Shown in pieces: positions 42,035 through 51,699 of a stretch of 64,000 nucleotides of DNA (position 1 is the stretch's first letter; each line of letters starts with the position of its first letter). The translations under genes were made by a program, and so were the position numbers. The notes under the pieces are model-generated. The model was given only the letters and a program-made list of their open reading frames with translations. It was not told where the DNA came from and ran no database searches. Origin of the DNA: SZUA-430 sp964483585 (GTDB taxonomy: Bacteria; Pseudomonadota; Alphaproteobacteria; Micropepsales; Micropepsaceae); the NCBI GenBank assembly GCA_964483585.1, contig CAZABH010000014.1, forward strand, positions 1 to 64,000, written 5' to 3'.

Positions 42035-43066
42035 TCAGACTGCCTTATCGGGTCCAATCCTGACCAGAGCCTTGCCGAAATTTTCGCCCTTGAAGAGACC
42101 GAGGAAGGCATTCGGTGCGTTCTGCAATCCGTCGGTCACGCTCTCCTGCCACTTCATCTTCCCCTCGGCGATGAGCTTGCCCATCTCCTGGTAGAATTTC
42201 GGCAGCAGGTCGTAGTGGTTCGATACGACGAAGCCTTCGATCCTCAGGCTCTTGGGGATCGTCATGATGATGTTCCACGGGCCGGGCGTGGGGGCCGTGT
42301 TGTTGTATTGCTCGATCATGCCGCACATCGCGATGCGTCCGAAAACGCGCATATGATTGAGCGCGGCCTCGAGGTGCTTGCCGCCGACATTCTCGAAATA
42401 GACATCGATGCCCTTCGGGAAGGCCGCGCCCACGGCCTTGTCGAGATCAGCTTCCTTCCGGTAGTTGATCGCGCGATCGATCTTGGCCTCTTTCAGCAGC
42501 CATTGGCATTTCTCGTCGGAGCCGGCCGAGCCTACCACGTAGGCGCCATGCGCCTTGGCGAGCTGGCAGACCACCGAGCCCACGGCGCCTGAGGCTGCCG
42601 ACACAAAGACCGTGTCGGTGGGCTTGAAGGCGGCGACGCGGAAGAGGCCGGCATAGGCGGTCATGCCTGGCATGCCGAGCGCGCCGAGGAAGCTCTGGAT
42701 GGGGGCGAGCTTGGGGTCGATCTTCTGGGGCATGGCCATCGGGCCTACGGCTGCGTATTCGCGCCAACCCAGCATGTGGCTGACGTAATCGCCGACCTGG
42801 AGTGTCGCGCCCTTGCCGGCGGCGATCACCTGGCCGATGGCCCCGCCCTGCAGGGCCTGACCGATCTGGAAGGGCGGCACGTAGCTTTCACGGTCAATCA
42901 TGCGGCCGCGCATGTAGGGGTCGACCGACATCCAGATGTTGCGGACGAGAACCTCGCCCTCCTTGGGGTCCGCGACCGGGGCCTGGGCATATTCGAAGTT
43001 GTCGGGGGTCGGCATGCCGACGGGGCGGCTTTTGAGGCGAACTTCAAATCCTGTCAAGTTTGACAT
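42035..43066 (-). CDS. MDR-family NADP-dependent oxidoreductase (alkenal/one reductase type)
   Basis: A 343-residue protein; the ATG at 43066 has a CGGAGA site and the much longer open frame upstream is antisense to the Gfo/Idh gene. The N-terminus (EVRLKSRPVGMPTPDNFEY) and the SAASGAVGSVVCQLAKAHG and FENVGGKHLEAAL motifs match the same group as the adjacent gene. It should reduce unsaturated aldehydes or ketones. The two genes are probably one operon, this one first. Confidence 0.92.
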   Translation of the reverse strand: MSNLTGFEVRLKSRPVGMPTPDNFEYAQAPVADPKEGEVLVRNIWMSVDPYMRGRMIDRESYVPPFQIGQALQGGAIGQVIAAGKGATLQVGDYVSHMLGWREYAAVGPMAMPQKIDPKLAPIQSFLGALGMPGMTAYAGLFRVAAFKPTDTVFVSAASGAVGSVVCQLAKAHGAYVVGSAGSDEKCQWLLKEAKIDRAINYRKEADLDKAVGAAFPKGIDVYFENVGGKHLEAALNHMRVFGRIAMCGMIEQYNNTAPTPGPWNIIMTIPKSLRIEGFVVSNHYDLLPKFYQEMGKLIAEGKMKWQESVTDGLQNAPNAFLGLFKGENFGKALVRIGPDKAV

Positions 43067-43276
43067 GTCTGTCTCCGGGTGATGGATGCGGAATGGCGTC
43101 AACCATGTCTTTTCCGCGAAAAGGTCGCATTGGGCAAGCGCGGGTTTTTGCGTGACAAGGCTGCAATATTTCTTGAAGGGATGCGTCACTCGCCTGAGTG
43201 GTGTAGGAGGATCGAGCAAGTCATGATGCACCGCAAACTGGGGTTGCGGAGCGTGCTGTAATAGCGGGTGTGGGGC

Positions 43277-44266
43277 ATGAGTTCGGACAACCGGCAAGAG
43301 GCCGGACAAGGACCAATTCGGGCAGGCGTGATCGGGGCGGGCGCTTTTGGCCGCCTGCATGCAAGCAAATATGCCGGGCTGCCGGGCGTAAAGCTGGTCG
43401 GAATTGCGGACGTGTCTGAGGTCAGGGCGCAGACGCTGGCGAATGATTTCGGCGTCACTGCCTTTGCCGGTTGGCGTGCCATGCTGCCGCATGTCGACAT
43501 TGTGACAATTGCTGCGCCCGCGAAGTTTCATGGCGAGATTGGTGTCGGCTGCCTGAACCAAGGCAAGCATGTGTTCATCGAGAAACCGCTTGCCGCCAAT
43601 ATGCGCGAGGCCGATGCACTTGTTCGGGTCGCCGAGGCGCGCGGTGCCGTGCTTCACACGGGCCACCAGGAGCGCTTTGTCATGCGTTATCTTGGTCTGT
43701 TCGATGGCAATGTGACGCCTCTGCGCATCGAGACACATCGTGCTGCACCCTTCAATCCGCGGAACACGGATGTCAGTGTCGTGCTCGACCTGATGATCCA
43801 TGACATTGACCTTTGCCACCTGCTCAATCCGGTCGATATCGCCACCATCAAGGCAAGCGAGCGTTCGCAGCCCTCGCGCTCTGACGAGGTGGCTGCCGAT
43901 CTCACGCTTGCCGATGGCATGGAGATCAGCCTGTTTGCCAGCCGCATGGCCGAGGCGCGCAAGCGCTTCATGCGCGTGACCTATCCGGACGGTGAGATCT
44001 ATATCGACTTCCTGACACGAGAGATGAGCAACACCACGCCTCGCAAGCTGAAGTCGCTCGACAGCAAAGGCGAGGCGGTGGACGGGGTGCCATGTCCTTC
44101 CGTCGATCCGCTGGGTCATGGGGTGGCGCAATTCGTTCGCTCGGTGCGGCAGAATCTGCCTGCTGCCATTCCCCCGCGCGAGGCGCGCCGTGCGCTGGAG
44201 ACCGCCCTTCGGATCCTCGATGCGGCCAAGACGCCTCAAAGCCAGAAGAGACTTGTCAATGCCTGA
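43277..44266 (+). CDS. Gfo/Idh/MocA-family oxidoreductase
   Basis: A 329-residue protein (ATG 43277; GTG 43268 possible). N-terminal Rossmann motif GVIGAGAFGRLHASKY, the EKPLAANMREADALV segment with catalytic-type Lys, and the HDIDLCHLL motif seen in sugar dehydrogenases. It oxidises or reduces a sugar or sugar nucleotide with NAD(P). The start of a DegT-type aminotransferase overlaps its end by 8 bases. The pair resembles dehydrogenase/aminotransferase pairs that make amino sugars such as WlbA with its aminotransferase (inference). Confidence 0.88.
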   Translation: MSSDNRQEAGQGPIRAGVIGAGAFGRLHASKYAGLPGVKLVGIADVSEVRAQTLANDFGVTAFAGWRAMLPHVDIVTIAAPAKFHGEIGVGCLNQGKHVFIEKPLAANMREADALVRVAEARGAVLHTGHQERFVMRYLGLFDGNVTPLRIETHRAAPFNPRNTDVSVVLDLMIHDIDLCHLLNPVDIATIKASERSQPSRSDEVAADLTLADGMEISLFASRMAEARKRFMRVTYPDGEIYIDFLTREMSNTTPRKLKSLDSKGEAVDGVPCPSVDPLGHGVAQFVRSVRQNLPAAIPPREARRALETALRILDAAKTPQSQKRLVNA

Positions 44267-45422
44267 CCAAAAGTCGCCCGATGTCCGCACCGCTGCCGCG
44301 GATGCAGGGCCTATTCGTTTCTTTGATCTCGAGACCCCAAAGGCGATGCTGCGCGCCGATATCGAAAAGCGCTGGCAGAAGATCCTCGACCACGGCGCTT
44401 TCATCGGTGGTCCGGAGGTGGGCGAGCTCGAGGCGCAGCTTGCCGCATGGGCCGGTGCCAAGCATGCGCTGGCGGTTGCCAGTGGCACGGATGCGCTGGT
44501 GATTGCGCTGATGGGTGAAGAGGTCAAAGCGAACGATGCCATCTTCATCCCGGGCTTCACCTACAATGCAACGGCGAACGCGGTCCTGGTTGCAGGAGCG
44601 GTTCCCGTTTTCGTGGATGTCGATCCAAGCACTTGCAATATGGATCCTGTACACCTGGAGGCGCAGGTCGAAGCCGTTTTGCGCGAAGGCAGGCTCAGGC
44701 CACGCATGGTGATTGCGGTCGATCTCTACGGATTGCCGGCCGACTATCCGGCCATTCACAACATCGCCCGCAAGCACGGGATGCTGGTCATGGCTGATGC
44801 GGCGCAGAGCTTTGGCGGCGCACAAGACGGCGTGCGCATCGGTGCCCTGACCGACATGACGGCGACGAGCTTCTATCCATCCAAGACGTTGGGCTGCTAT
44901 GGCGATGGCGGGGCCATGCTGACGGACGATCCGGCGCGGTTCGAGCGCTGGTCGTCAATCCGCTGGCACGGCACGGATGCCGTCAAAAAGGAGTCCATTC
45001 GTGTCGGCGTCAATGGTCGCCTGGATTCCGTGCAGTGCGCTGTGCTCTTGTCGAAGCTGACGATTTTTTCAGATGAGATGAAAGCGCGAGAGCGCATTGC
45101 GCAGCGGTATCGTCGGGGGCTCGGCAAAAGCGTCAAGATGCAGCACGTGCCCGAGGGTTACCAGAATGCCTGGGGCCTTTTCACGATCATGGTCGAAAAC
45201 CGCGCGGAGATCATGAAACGCCTGCAAGAGAAAGGCATTCCATCCTCGATCTATTATTTCAAGTCCCTGCATCAGCATAAGGCCTTTGCGGCCCATGCGC
45301 CAAAGGGTGGTTTGCCAGTTTGCGAGAAGCTTGCTGATACGGTGCTCAGCCTGCCGATGCATCCCTATCTGTCCGACGTCCAGGTAGACCGGATCGTGGC
45401 CGAGGTGAAGGCCGTTGTGTGA
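44259..45422 (+). CDS. DegT/DnrJ/EryC1 family sugar aminotransferase
   Basis: From the ATG at 44259, 387 residues; the larger frame starting at 44118 overlaps the preceding gene. PLP-binding Lys is in SFYPSKTLGCYGDGG, with the ADAAQSFGG Asp and VNGRLDSVQCAVL helix typical of the family. It transfers an amino group from glutamate to a keto-sugar nucleotide. Coupled to the Gfo/Idh oxidoreductase, the two probably make one aminated sugar for a surface polysaccharide. No glycosyltransferases are nearby. Confidence 0.92.
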   Translation: MPDQKSPDVRTAAADAGPIRFFDLETPKAMLRADIEKRWQKILDHGAFIGGPEVGELEAQLAAWAGAKHALAVASGTDALVIALMGEEVKANDAIFIPGFTYNATANAVLVAGAVPVFVDVDPSTCNMDPVHLEAQVEAVLREGRLRPRMVIAVDLYGLPADYPAIHNIARKHGMLVMADAAQSFGGAQDGVRIGALTDMTATSFYPSKTLGCYGDGGAMLTDDPARFERWSSIRWHGTDAVKKESIRVGVNGRLDSVQCAVLLSKLTIFSDEMKARERIAQRYRRGLGKSVKMQHVPEGYQNAWGLFTIMVENRAEIMKRLQEKGIPSSIYYFKSLHQHKAFAAHAPKGGLPVCEKLADTVLSLPMHPYLSDVQVDRIVAEVKAVV

Positions 45423-45472
45423 GTTGGTGCATGTGTTTGCAGGCGATGGGTCGCTTGCCCTAGACTGACGTC

Positions 45473-47131
45473 ATGACCAGATCGATCCGGATCGCGTTCG
45501 CCCAGCTCAACCCGGTGCTTGGCGACATTGCAGGCAATGCGGACAAGGTCCGTGCTGCCCGAGCTGCTGCTGCGCAGAAGGGCGCGGATGTTGTCCTCTT
45601 CAGCGAATTGTTCATCATCGGCTATCCGCCCGAAGATCTTGTGCTGAAGCCAGCACTTCAAGCCGATGCACGGGCGGCGATCGAGGCGTTGGCGCGCGAG
45701 ACTGTTGCCGGTCCTGGGCTTCTGGTTGGTACCCCGTGGGTGGAAGCGGGGAGACTTTACAATGCGATGGCTTACCTGGATCGCGGTGCGGTCCAGGCCG
45801 TGCGCTTCAAGGTCGACCTTCCGAATTATGGTGTCTTCGACGAGAAGCGCGTCTTCAGCCCCGGGCCCATGCCGGGTCCGGTTGATGTGCGCGGGGTGCG
45901 GGTGGGTCTTCCGATCTGCGAGGATATATGGACGCCTGACATCGTCGAGTGCCTGTCTGAAACCGGCGCTGAAATCCTGCTTGTGCCAAACGGTTCACCG
46001 TTTGAAATCTCCAAGGAGGAGACGCGGCTGAATATTGCAGTTGCCCGCGTGGTCGAGAGTGGATTGCCGCTGGCCTACCTGAATCAGCTGGGTGGGCAGG
46101 ATGAGCTCGTGTTCGATGGCGCATCGTTCGTGCTGAACGGCGATCGCTCGCTGGCGCTGCAGTTGCCGGCATGGGAAGAGGCTGTTTCAGTCACGCAGTG
46201 GACAGAACGGTCCGGCAGCTGGGTTTGTGCGCCTGAACTCAAGGCTGTGGTTCCAGCCGGGCTTGAGGCGGTCTATCGCGCCATGATGCTGGGCCTTGGG
46301 GATTACGTCCGCAAGAACAGGTTCCCCGGTGTCGTGATTGGGCTTTCAGGCGGAATCGATTCTGCGCTGACAGCGGCCGTTGCCGTTGACGTGCTGGGGC
46401 CCGAGTATGTGCGCTGCGTCATGATGCCATCAGTTTATACGTCCAGAGACAGCCTGGATGATGCGACTGCCGTTGCCCGGATGCTTGGTACACAACTCGA
46501 TACTGTTGCGATCGAGGATGCTGTCGCGGCCTTCGGTTCCATCCTGTCGCCGGTCTTCGCGGGACGAACTGCCGATACGACGGAAGAAAATATTCAATCG
46601 CGTATCCGGGGCGTCATCCTGATGGCGATTTCCAACAAATTTGGCCCCATGGTGCTGACCACTGGAAACAAGTCCGAAATGTCGGTCGGCTATGCGACGC
46701 TCTACGGTGACATGTGTGGCGGCTACAATGTGCTGAAGGACCTCTACAAGATGCAGGTCTTTGCTCTTTCGCGCTGGCGCAATGCCAATAGGCCGGACGG
46801 GGCGCTTGGGCCGGAAGGTCCTGTGATGCCCGTGCGTGTGATTGAAAAGCCCCCTTCGGCCGAGCTGCGTGCAAACCAGAAGGATGAGGACTCGCTGCCA
46901 CCCTATCCTGTTCTGGACGATATCCTCGAGTGTCTGGTCGAGGGTGAGATGCCGGTTGAGGACATCCTCGCGCGCGGGCATGACCTTGCGACGATCCGGC
47001 GGGTCGAGCACCTGCTCTCAATTGCCGAGTACAAGCGGCGCCAGGCGCCGCCGGGTGTCAAACTGACGCGACGGAATTTTGGCCGGGACCGCCGCTACCC
47101 GATCACCAATGCCTTCCGGGATGCGACCTGA
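45473..47131 (+). CDS. nadE: Glutamine-dependent NAD+ synthetase
   Basis: A 552-residue two-domain enzyme. The N-terminal nitrilase-like glutaminase has Glu in FSELFIIGYPPEDL, Lys in NYGVFDEKRVF and nucleophile Cys in LPICEDIW. The C-terminal synthetase has the ATP-binding SGGIDSAL and the TTGNKSEMSVGY segment. It converts deamido-NAD to NAD using glutamine. The protein belongs to the compact bacterial type (about 550 residues). It is transcribed with a short gap before gltX. Confidence 0.96.
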   Translation: MTRSIRIAFAQLNPVLGDIAGNADKVRAARAAAAQKGADVVLFSELFIIGYPPEDLVLKPALQADARAAIEALARETVAGPGLLVGTPWVEAGRLYNAMAYLDRGAVQAVRFKVDLPNYGVFDEKRVFSPGPMPGPVDVRGVRVGLPICEDIWTPDIVECLSETGAEILLVPNGSPFEISKEETRLNIAVARVVESGLPLAYLNQLGGQDELVFDGASFVLNGDRSLALQLPAWEEAVSVTQWTERSGSWVCAPELKAVVPAGLEAVYRAMMLGLGDYVRKNRFPGVVIGLSGGIDSALTAAVAVDVLGPEYVRCVMMPSVYTSRDSLDDATAVARMLGTQLDTVAIEDAVAAFGSILSPVFAGRTADTTEENIQSRIRGVILMAISNKFGPMVLTTGNKSEMSVGYATLYGDMCGGYNVLKDLYKMQVFALSRWRNANRPDGALGPEGPVMPVRVIEKPPSAELRANQKDEDSLPPYPVLDDILECLVEGEMPVEDILARGHDLATIRRVEHLLSIAEYKRRQAPPGVKLTRRNFGRDRRYPITNAFRDAT

Positions 47132-47192
47132 TCATGTCCTTGGTGTTCACTTGCGTTGAAACCTGGTCGCGTGTTGGCGTATGTGGTTCCGC

Positions 47193-48530
47193 ATGACCAA
47201 TGTCGTCCGCTTCGCGCCCAGCCCGACGGGCAAGCTTCATGTCGGCAACATCCGTGCAGCACTTACCAATTGGCTGTTTGCGCGCAAGACCGGTGGCCGG
47301 TTCCTGCTGCGCCTGGATGACACCGATGCTGAGCGGTCGACCCAGGCTTTCGCCGATGGAATCCTGCGTGACCTTGCGTGGCTTGGACTGAATCATGATC
47401 TGTTCGCCCGACAGTCAGATCGCGTCAAGTCGCATGACGCAGCCGCGGATCGGCTCAGAGCCTCTGGTCGGCTTTATCCATGCTATGAGACGGCCGAAGA
47501 GCTTGATCGCCGGCGCAAGCGACAACTCGCGCAGCACAAGCCTCCGGTCTATGATCGTGCCGCGTTGAAGCTAACGGATGAGCAGCGCGCAAGGCTTGAG
47601 GCCGAAGGGCGCAAGCCCCATTGGCGTTTCAAGCTTTCCGGGCAGACTGTTACCTTCCGTGATGTCATACGTGGCGAGGTGCACATCGAGACAGCGTCTG
47701 TGTCCGACCCCGTCCTGATCCGCGAGGATGGGCGTTATCTCTATACGCTGCCCAGCGTGGTTGATGACATCGAATTCTCGATCACTCACATCATTCGCGG
47801 CGAGGACCATGTCACCAATACCGGGGTGCAGATCGAGATCTTCGAGGCGCTGGGTGCGTCGGTGCCCGTCTTTGCGCATTTCTCGATGCTCGTCGGTGCG
47901 GGGGGCGAGGCCCTGTCCAAGCGGATCGGGTCGCTGTCGATAGAGGCATTTCGCGAAGAAGGTTATGAGCCTCAGGCCATCAATAGTCTGCTTGCCAAGC
48001 TTGGTACATCGGATCCGGTCGTTGCACGATTGGCGCTAGACAAGCTTGTCACTGATTTCGATCTCTCCCGCTTCTCGCGCGCGCCGGCCCATTTCGACCC
48101 GACGGAATTGAGGACCCTCAATCACAAGATCCTGCATGCGACGCCGTTTGAGGTTGTGTCCGACCGGCTGAAGGCGCTTGGGGTTGGTGGAGGGGCGGCT
48201 TTCTGGGAGGCTGTGCGCGACAATGTGCAGCTTATTGGTGATGCTGTCGCGTGGTGGCAGGTTGTGGCGGCCCCCCTGTCACCGGTGGTCGAGAATGCTG
48301 CGTTCCTGCGAGAGGCTGCAGATCTTTTGCCTGAAGGCGCATTTGACGAGACCACCTGGAGCACGTGGACTGGTGCGGTCACAGCCCAAACGGGGGCCAA
48401 GGGCAAGGCATTGTTCATGCCGCTGCGCCTTGCTCTTACAGGCATGGCCCATGGACCGGAAATGAAAAAGCTGCTACCGCTTATTGGTTCGGAGCGGGCG
48501 CGCAAGCGTCTGGCAGGACACGCGGCTTAG
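47193..48530 (+). CDS. gltX: Glutamate-tRNA ligase
   Basis: The ATG at 47193 (MTNVVRFAPSPTGKLHVGN) fits the family start; ATG 47181 would add four residues. 445 residues. The class I HIGH motif is HVGN and the KMSKS-type motif is ALSKR. LRLDDTD and the anticodon-binding C-terminal helices are present. Many alphaproteobacteria have two gltX genes, one serving tRNA-Gln mischarging; which this is cannot be told from sequence alone. Confidence 0.92.
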   Translation: MTNVVRFAPSPTGKLHVGNIRAALTNWLFARKTGGRFLLRLDDTDAERSTQAFADGILRDLAWLGLNHDLFARQSDRVKSHDAAADRLRASGRLYPCYETAEELDRRRKRQLAQHKPPVYDRAALKLTDEQRARLEAEGRKPHWRFKLSGQTVTFRDVIRGEVHIETASVSDPVLIREDGRYLYTLPSVVDDIEFSITHIIRGEDHVTNTGVQIEIFEALGASVPVFAHFSMLVGAGGEALSKRIGSLSIEAFREEGYEPQAINSLLAKLGTSDPVVARLALDKLVTDFDLSRFSRAPAHFDPTELRTLNHKILHATPFEVVSDRLKALGVGGGAAFWEAVRDNVQLIGDAVAWWQVVAAPLSPVVENAAFLREAADLLPEGAFDETTWSTWTGAVTAQTGAKGKALFMPLRLALTGMAHGPEMKKLLPLIGSERARKRLAGHAA

Positions 48531-48724
48531 AGGGAATAGATCGTGGCCATTTCGGCTTCTGTCGCAGGTATATCTCTCGCACCACCTTCTGCGGTGATTG
48601 TGCGCCCGTCTATCTGTATTTGTGGCTAAGCTCACAGCGGCGGCTGCGTCCCCGATTCCCCTCTCGTTCGAGACATGAATCCTGGCACCGGTCTGCAGAG
48701 TTCGGATGGTGTAAGGATTTGTTG

Positions 48725-50086
48725 ATGGCTCTCAAGATCTACAACACGTTGACGCGTGACAAGCAGACATTCACGCCGATCGATCCGAAGAATGTCCGGA
48801 TGTATGTTTGTGGACCCACGGTTTACGATCATGCGCATATCGGTAACGCGCGCCCTGTCATCGTTTTCGATGTGCTGTTCCGGCTGCTGCGTCATCTCTA
48901 TGGCGAGGCCCATGTCACCTACGTTCGCAACATCACGGATGTGGAAGACAAGATCATGGCGCGCGCGGCTGACCGTGGCATCTCCATTCGCGAGCTGACC
49001 GAAAGTACCGCCAGGATCTACCAGGAAGATGCCCTGGCTTTGGGCAGTCTCAGCCCGACGGTCGAGCCGCGCGTGACCGAGACCATGGACGTGATCATCG
49101 ACATGATCGGGCGTCTCATCGCAGCGGGGCATGCCTATGCAGCGGATGGGCATGTGCTGTTCGATGTGCCTTCGGATCCTGATTACGGCCAGCTTTCACG
49201 CCGGGATCTTGATGACATGATTGCCGGCGCGCGCGTTGAGGTTGCGCCTTACAAGAAGAGCGAGATGGATTTCGTCTTGTGGAAGCCATCCGATGCCACG
49301 CAGCCGGGCTGGGACAGTCCGTGGGGGCGTGGTCGCCCCGGGTGGCATATCGAGTGTTCGGCGATGGGGGAGAAGCATTTGGGTGAAACCTTCGACATCC
49401 ATGCCGGAGGGATCGATCTCATGTTCCCCCATCATGAGAACGAGATTGCACAGAGCCGCGGCGTCCATCACGGCAAGCCTCTTGCCAATTACTGGATGCA
49501 CAATGGTTTCCTGCAGGTCGAGGGAGAGAAGATGTCGAAGTCGCTCGGCAATTTCTTCACGATCCGCGAGTTGCTGGCGGAAAAAACATTTGGTGGCATG
49601 TCATGGCATGGCCGGGTTCTTCGCCTGGCGATGCTGCAAACGCATTATCGCCAGCCCATTGACTGGACTGTTGATCGGTTGGTGACGGCGCGCGGGCAGT
49701 TGATGGCGTGGGCGAAGCTTGTCCATGATGTCCCCGAGGCCATCGATCTGCCAGATGAACTCGTTTCGGCCCTGTCGGATGATCTCAACACACCGGCAGC
49801 GATGGCTGTGCTTCATGAGCTTGCCGGGCTTGCTCGCAAGAGCGTCGATGGTCGAGCGGTCCTGCGACGAGCGTTGTCCTTCCTGGGCCTCTACGGTGGC
49901 GAGCGCTTTCAGGACTTTGCTGTCGGTGTGGATGTGACAGGTGTCGAGGCTTTGATTACAGCACGCAATGCTGCGCGCAAGGCGAAGGATTTTGCGGAAG
50001 CGGACCGGCTCAAGGTTCAGTTGAAGGAGCTGGGTGTGGAGATCGAAGATGGTCCGCAGGGCACGACCTGGAGGTTGTTGCCATGA
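48725..50086 (+). CDS. cysS: Cysteine-tRNA ligase
   Basis: A 453-residue protein with an AAGGA site before the ATG at 48725. The zinc Cys is in MYVCGPTVYDHAHIGNAR, which includes the HIGH motif; the second zinc region is GWHIECSAMG...HAGGIDLMFPHHENE; the KMSKS motif is EKMSKSLGNF. The C-terminus has the usual ARKAKDFAEADRLKVQL helix. The stop overlaps the cimA start (ATGA), forming a coupled operon cysS-cimA-PLP decarboxylase. Confidence 0.97.
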   Translation: MALKIYNTLTRDKQTFTPIDPKNVRMYVCGPTVYDHAHIGNARPVIVFDVLFRLLRHLYGEAHVTYVRNITDVEDKIMARAADRGISIRELTESTARIYQEDALALGSLSPTVEPRVTETMDVIIDMIGRLIAAGHAYAADGHVLFDVPSDPDYGQLSRRDLDDMIAGARVEVAPYKKSEMDFVLWKPSDATQPGWDSPWGRGRPGWHIECSAMGEKHLGETFDIHAGGIDLMFPHHENEIAQSRGVHHGKPLANYWMHNGFLQVEGEKMSKSLGNFFTIRELLAEKTFGGMSWHGRVLRLAMLQTHYRQPIDWTVDRLVTARGQLMAWAKLVHDVPEAIDLPDELVSALSDDLNTPAAMAVLHELAGLARKSVDGRAVLRRALSFLGLYGGERFQDFAVGVDVTGVEALITARNAARKAKDFAEADRLKVQLKELGVEIEDGPQGTTWRLLP

Positions 50087-51699
50087 CACGTGCGCGCATA
50101 CATCTTTTCGATACGACGCTTCGTGATGGAGCGCAGACGCAAGGCGTTGACTTCAGCGTCGAAGACAAGCGGCAGATCGCGCTGGCGCTCGACGCGTTCG
50201 GGGTGGACTATATCGAAGGCGGCTGGCCTGGGGCCAATCCCACAGATACGGCCTTTTTTGCTGAGGACATTCCGCTCAAGTCAGCGCGGCGGGTCGCCTT
50301 CGGGATGACAAAGCGGGCCGGACGCAGTGCTGGAAATGATCCTGGTCTTGCTGCAGTGCTGGATGCGCGGGCGCAGGCTTGTTGCCTTGTCGGCAAGGCC
50401 TGGGATTTCCATGTCGACAAGGTGCTGGAGGTTTCGCGCGAGGACAATCTCTCGGCGATCAGGGAGAGCATGCAGGAGGCGGTTCGCAGGTCGCGCGAGG
50501 CCATGTTCGATGCCGAGCACTTCTTCGACGGATACAAGGCCAATCCGGGCTATGCCATTTCCTGCCTGAAGGCCGCACTGGACGGTGGGGCGCGCTGGGT
50601 TGTGCTGTGCGATACAAATGGTGGAACATTGCCGCACGAAATCGAGCGCATCGTCGGCGAGACTGTGAAGCACGTGCCGGGCGAACGCCTTGGAATCCAT
50701 GCGCATAACGAAACCGAGAATGCCGTCGCAAACTCGTTGGCAGCCATTCGTGCCGGTGTCAGGCAGGTGCAGGGTACCTTGAACGGGTTGGGGGAGAGAT
50801 GCGGCAATGCCAATCTGGTGTCGCTGATCCCGACTCTGCTTCTGAAGCCGGATTATGCGGATTCCTTCGAAACAGGGATTGAGCCCTCTCGTCTCAAGCA
50901 CATCACGCAGCTCTCCCGGACGCTCGAGGAGATCCTGAACCGGGCTCCCAACCGGCATGCGCCCTATGTTGGTTCTTCGGCATTTTCGCACAAGGGCGGA
51001 CTGCATGCATCGGCCGTTCTCAAGGACCCTCGAACTTACGAGCACGTGTCGCCAGAGACGGTGGGCAACGAGCGACGCATTCCGGTATCGGATCAGGCCG
51101 GTCGCGGAAACCTGATCAATCGCCTTGATGAGCTGGGGGTTGCGATCAATGCCGATGATCCGCGGGTGCTTGGCTTGCTGGATCAGGTGAAGGAGAAGGA
51201 GTTTCTGGGCTATGCCTATGATGGCGCGGATGCTTCGCTGGAACTCCTTGCGCGCCGTGCACTGGGGCAGGTCGAGCCATTCTTCAAGGTGGAAGGCTTT
51301 CGCGTGTCAGTTGAACGTCGACATAACGCGCAGGGAGAAGAAATCTCCGTTTCGGAGGCTGTCGTGAAGGTGATTGTCGACGGTGAGCGCATCATGAATG
51401 TGGGCGAGGGTAATGGTCCCGTGAATGCGCTGGATAACGCCCTTCGCAAGGATCTTGGTCGATTCTCGCGATGGCTCGAGGATCTCAGGCTGGTGGACTA
51501 CAAGGTCCGAATTCTCACGGGTGGAACCGAGGCGGTGACCCGGGTCATGATCGAGAGTGCCGATGGGCGCGGTCATCGATGGTCGACCGTCGGGGTTTCC
51601 GCCAATATCGTCGACGCATCTTTCGAAGCACTGATCGACTCCATCACCTACAAACTGCTTCGTGACCGTGTTCAAGTTTCTTCCGGGGGAGCCAGATGA
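50083..51699 (+). CDS. cimA: Citramalate synthase
   Basis: A 538-residue DRE-TIM metallolyase. LFDTTLRDGAQTQGVDFSVEDK and EGGWPGANPTDTAFF match citramalate synthase rather than LeuA; HNETENAVANSLAAIRAGVRQVQGTLNGLGERCGNANL carries the metal His residues, and a C-terminal LeuA-type regulatory domain follows. It condenses pyruvate and acetyl-CoA to citramalate, giving a threonine-independent route to isoleucine. Translationally coupled to cysS before it and to the PLP enzyme after it, with 4-bp overlaps. Confidence 0.93.
   Translation: MTRARIHLFDTTLRDGAQTQGVDFSVEDKRQIALALDAFGVDYIEGGWPGANPTDTAFFAEDIPLKSARRVAFGMTKRAGRSAGNDPGLAAVLDARAQACCLVGKAWDFHVDKVLEVSREDNLSAIRESMQEAVRRSREAMFDAEHFFDGYKANPGYAISCLKAALDGGARWVVLCDTNGGTLPHEIERIVGETVKHVPGERLGIHAHNETENAVANSLAAIRAGVRQVQGTLNGLGERCGNANLVSLIPTLLLKPDYADSFETGIEPSRLKHITQLSRTLEEILNRAPNRHAPYVGSSAFSHKGGLHASAVLKDPRTYEHVSPETVGNERRIPVSDQAGRGNLINRLDELGVAINADDPRVLGLLDQVKEKEFLGYAYDGADASLELLARRALGQVEPFFKVEGFRVSVERRHNAQGEEISVSEAVVKVIVDGERIMNVGEGNGPVNALDNALRKDLGRFSRWLEDLRLVDYKVRILTGGTEAVTRVMIESADGRGHRWSTVGVSANIVDASFEALIDSITYKLLRDRVQVSSGGAR

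Noticed and set aside
43067..44560. Long minus-strand extension of the oxidoreductase frame
   Set aside because: It is antisense to the Gfo/Idh and aminotransferase genes and has no family sequence; the true start at 43066 has a good ribosome site.
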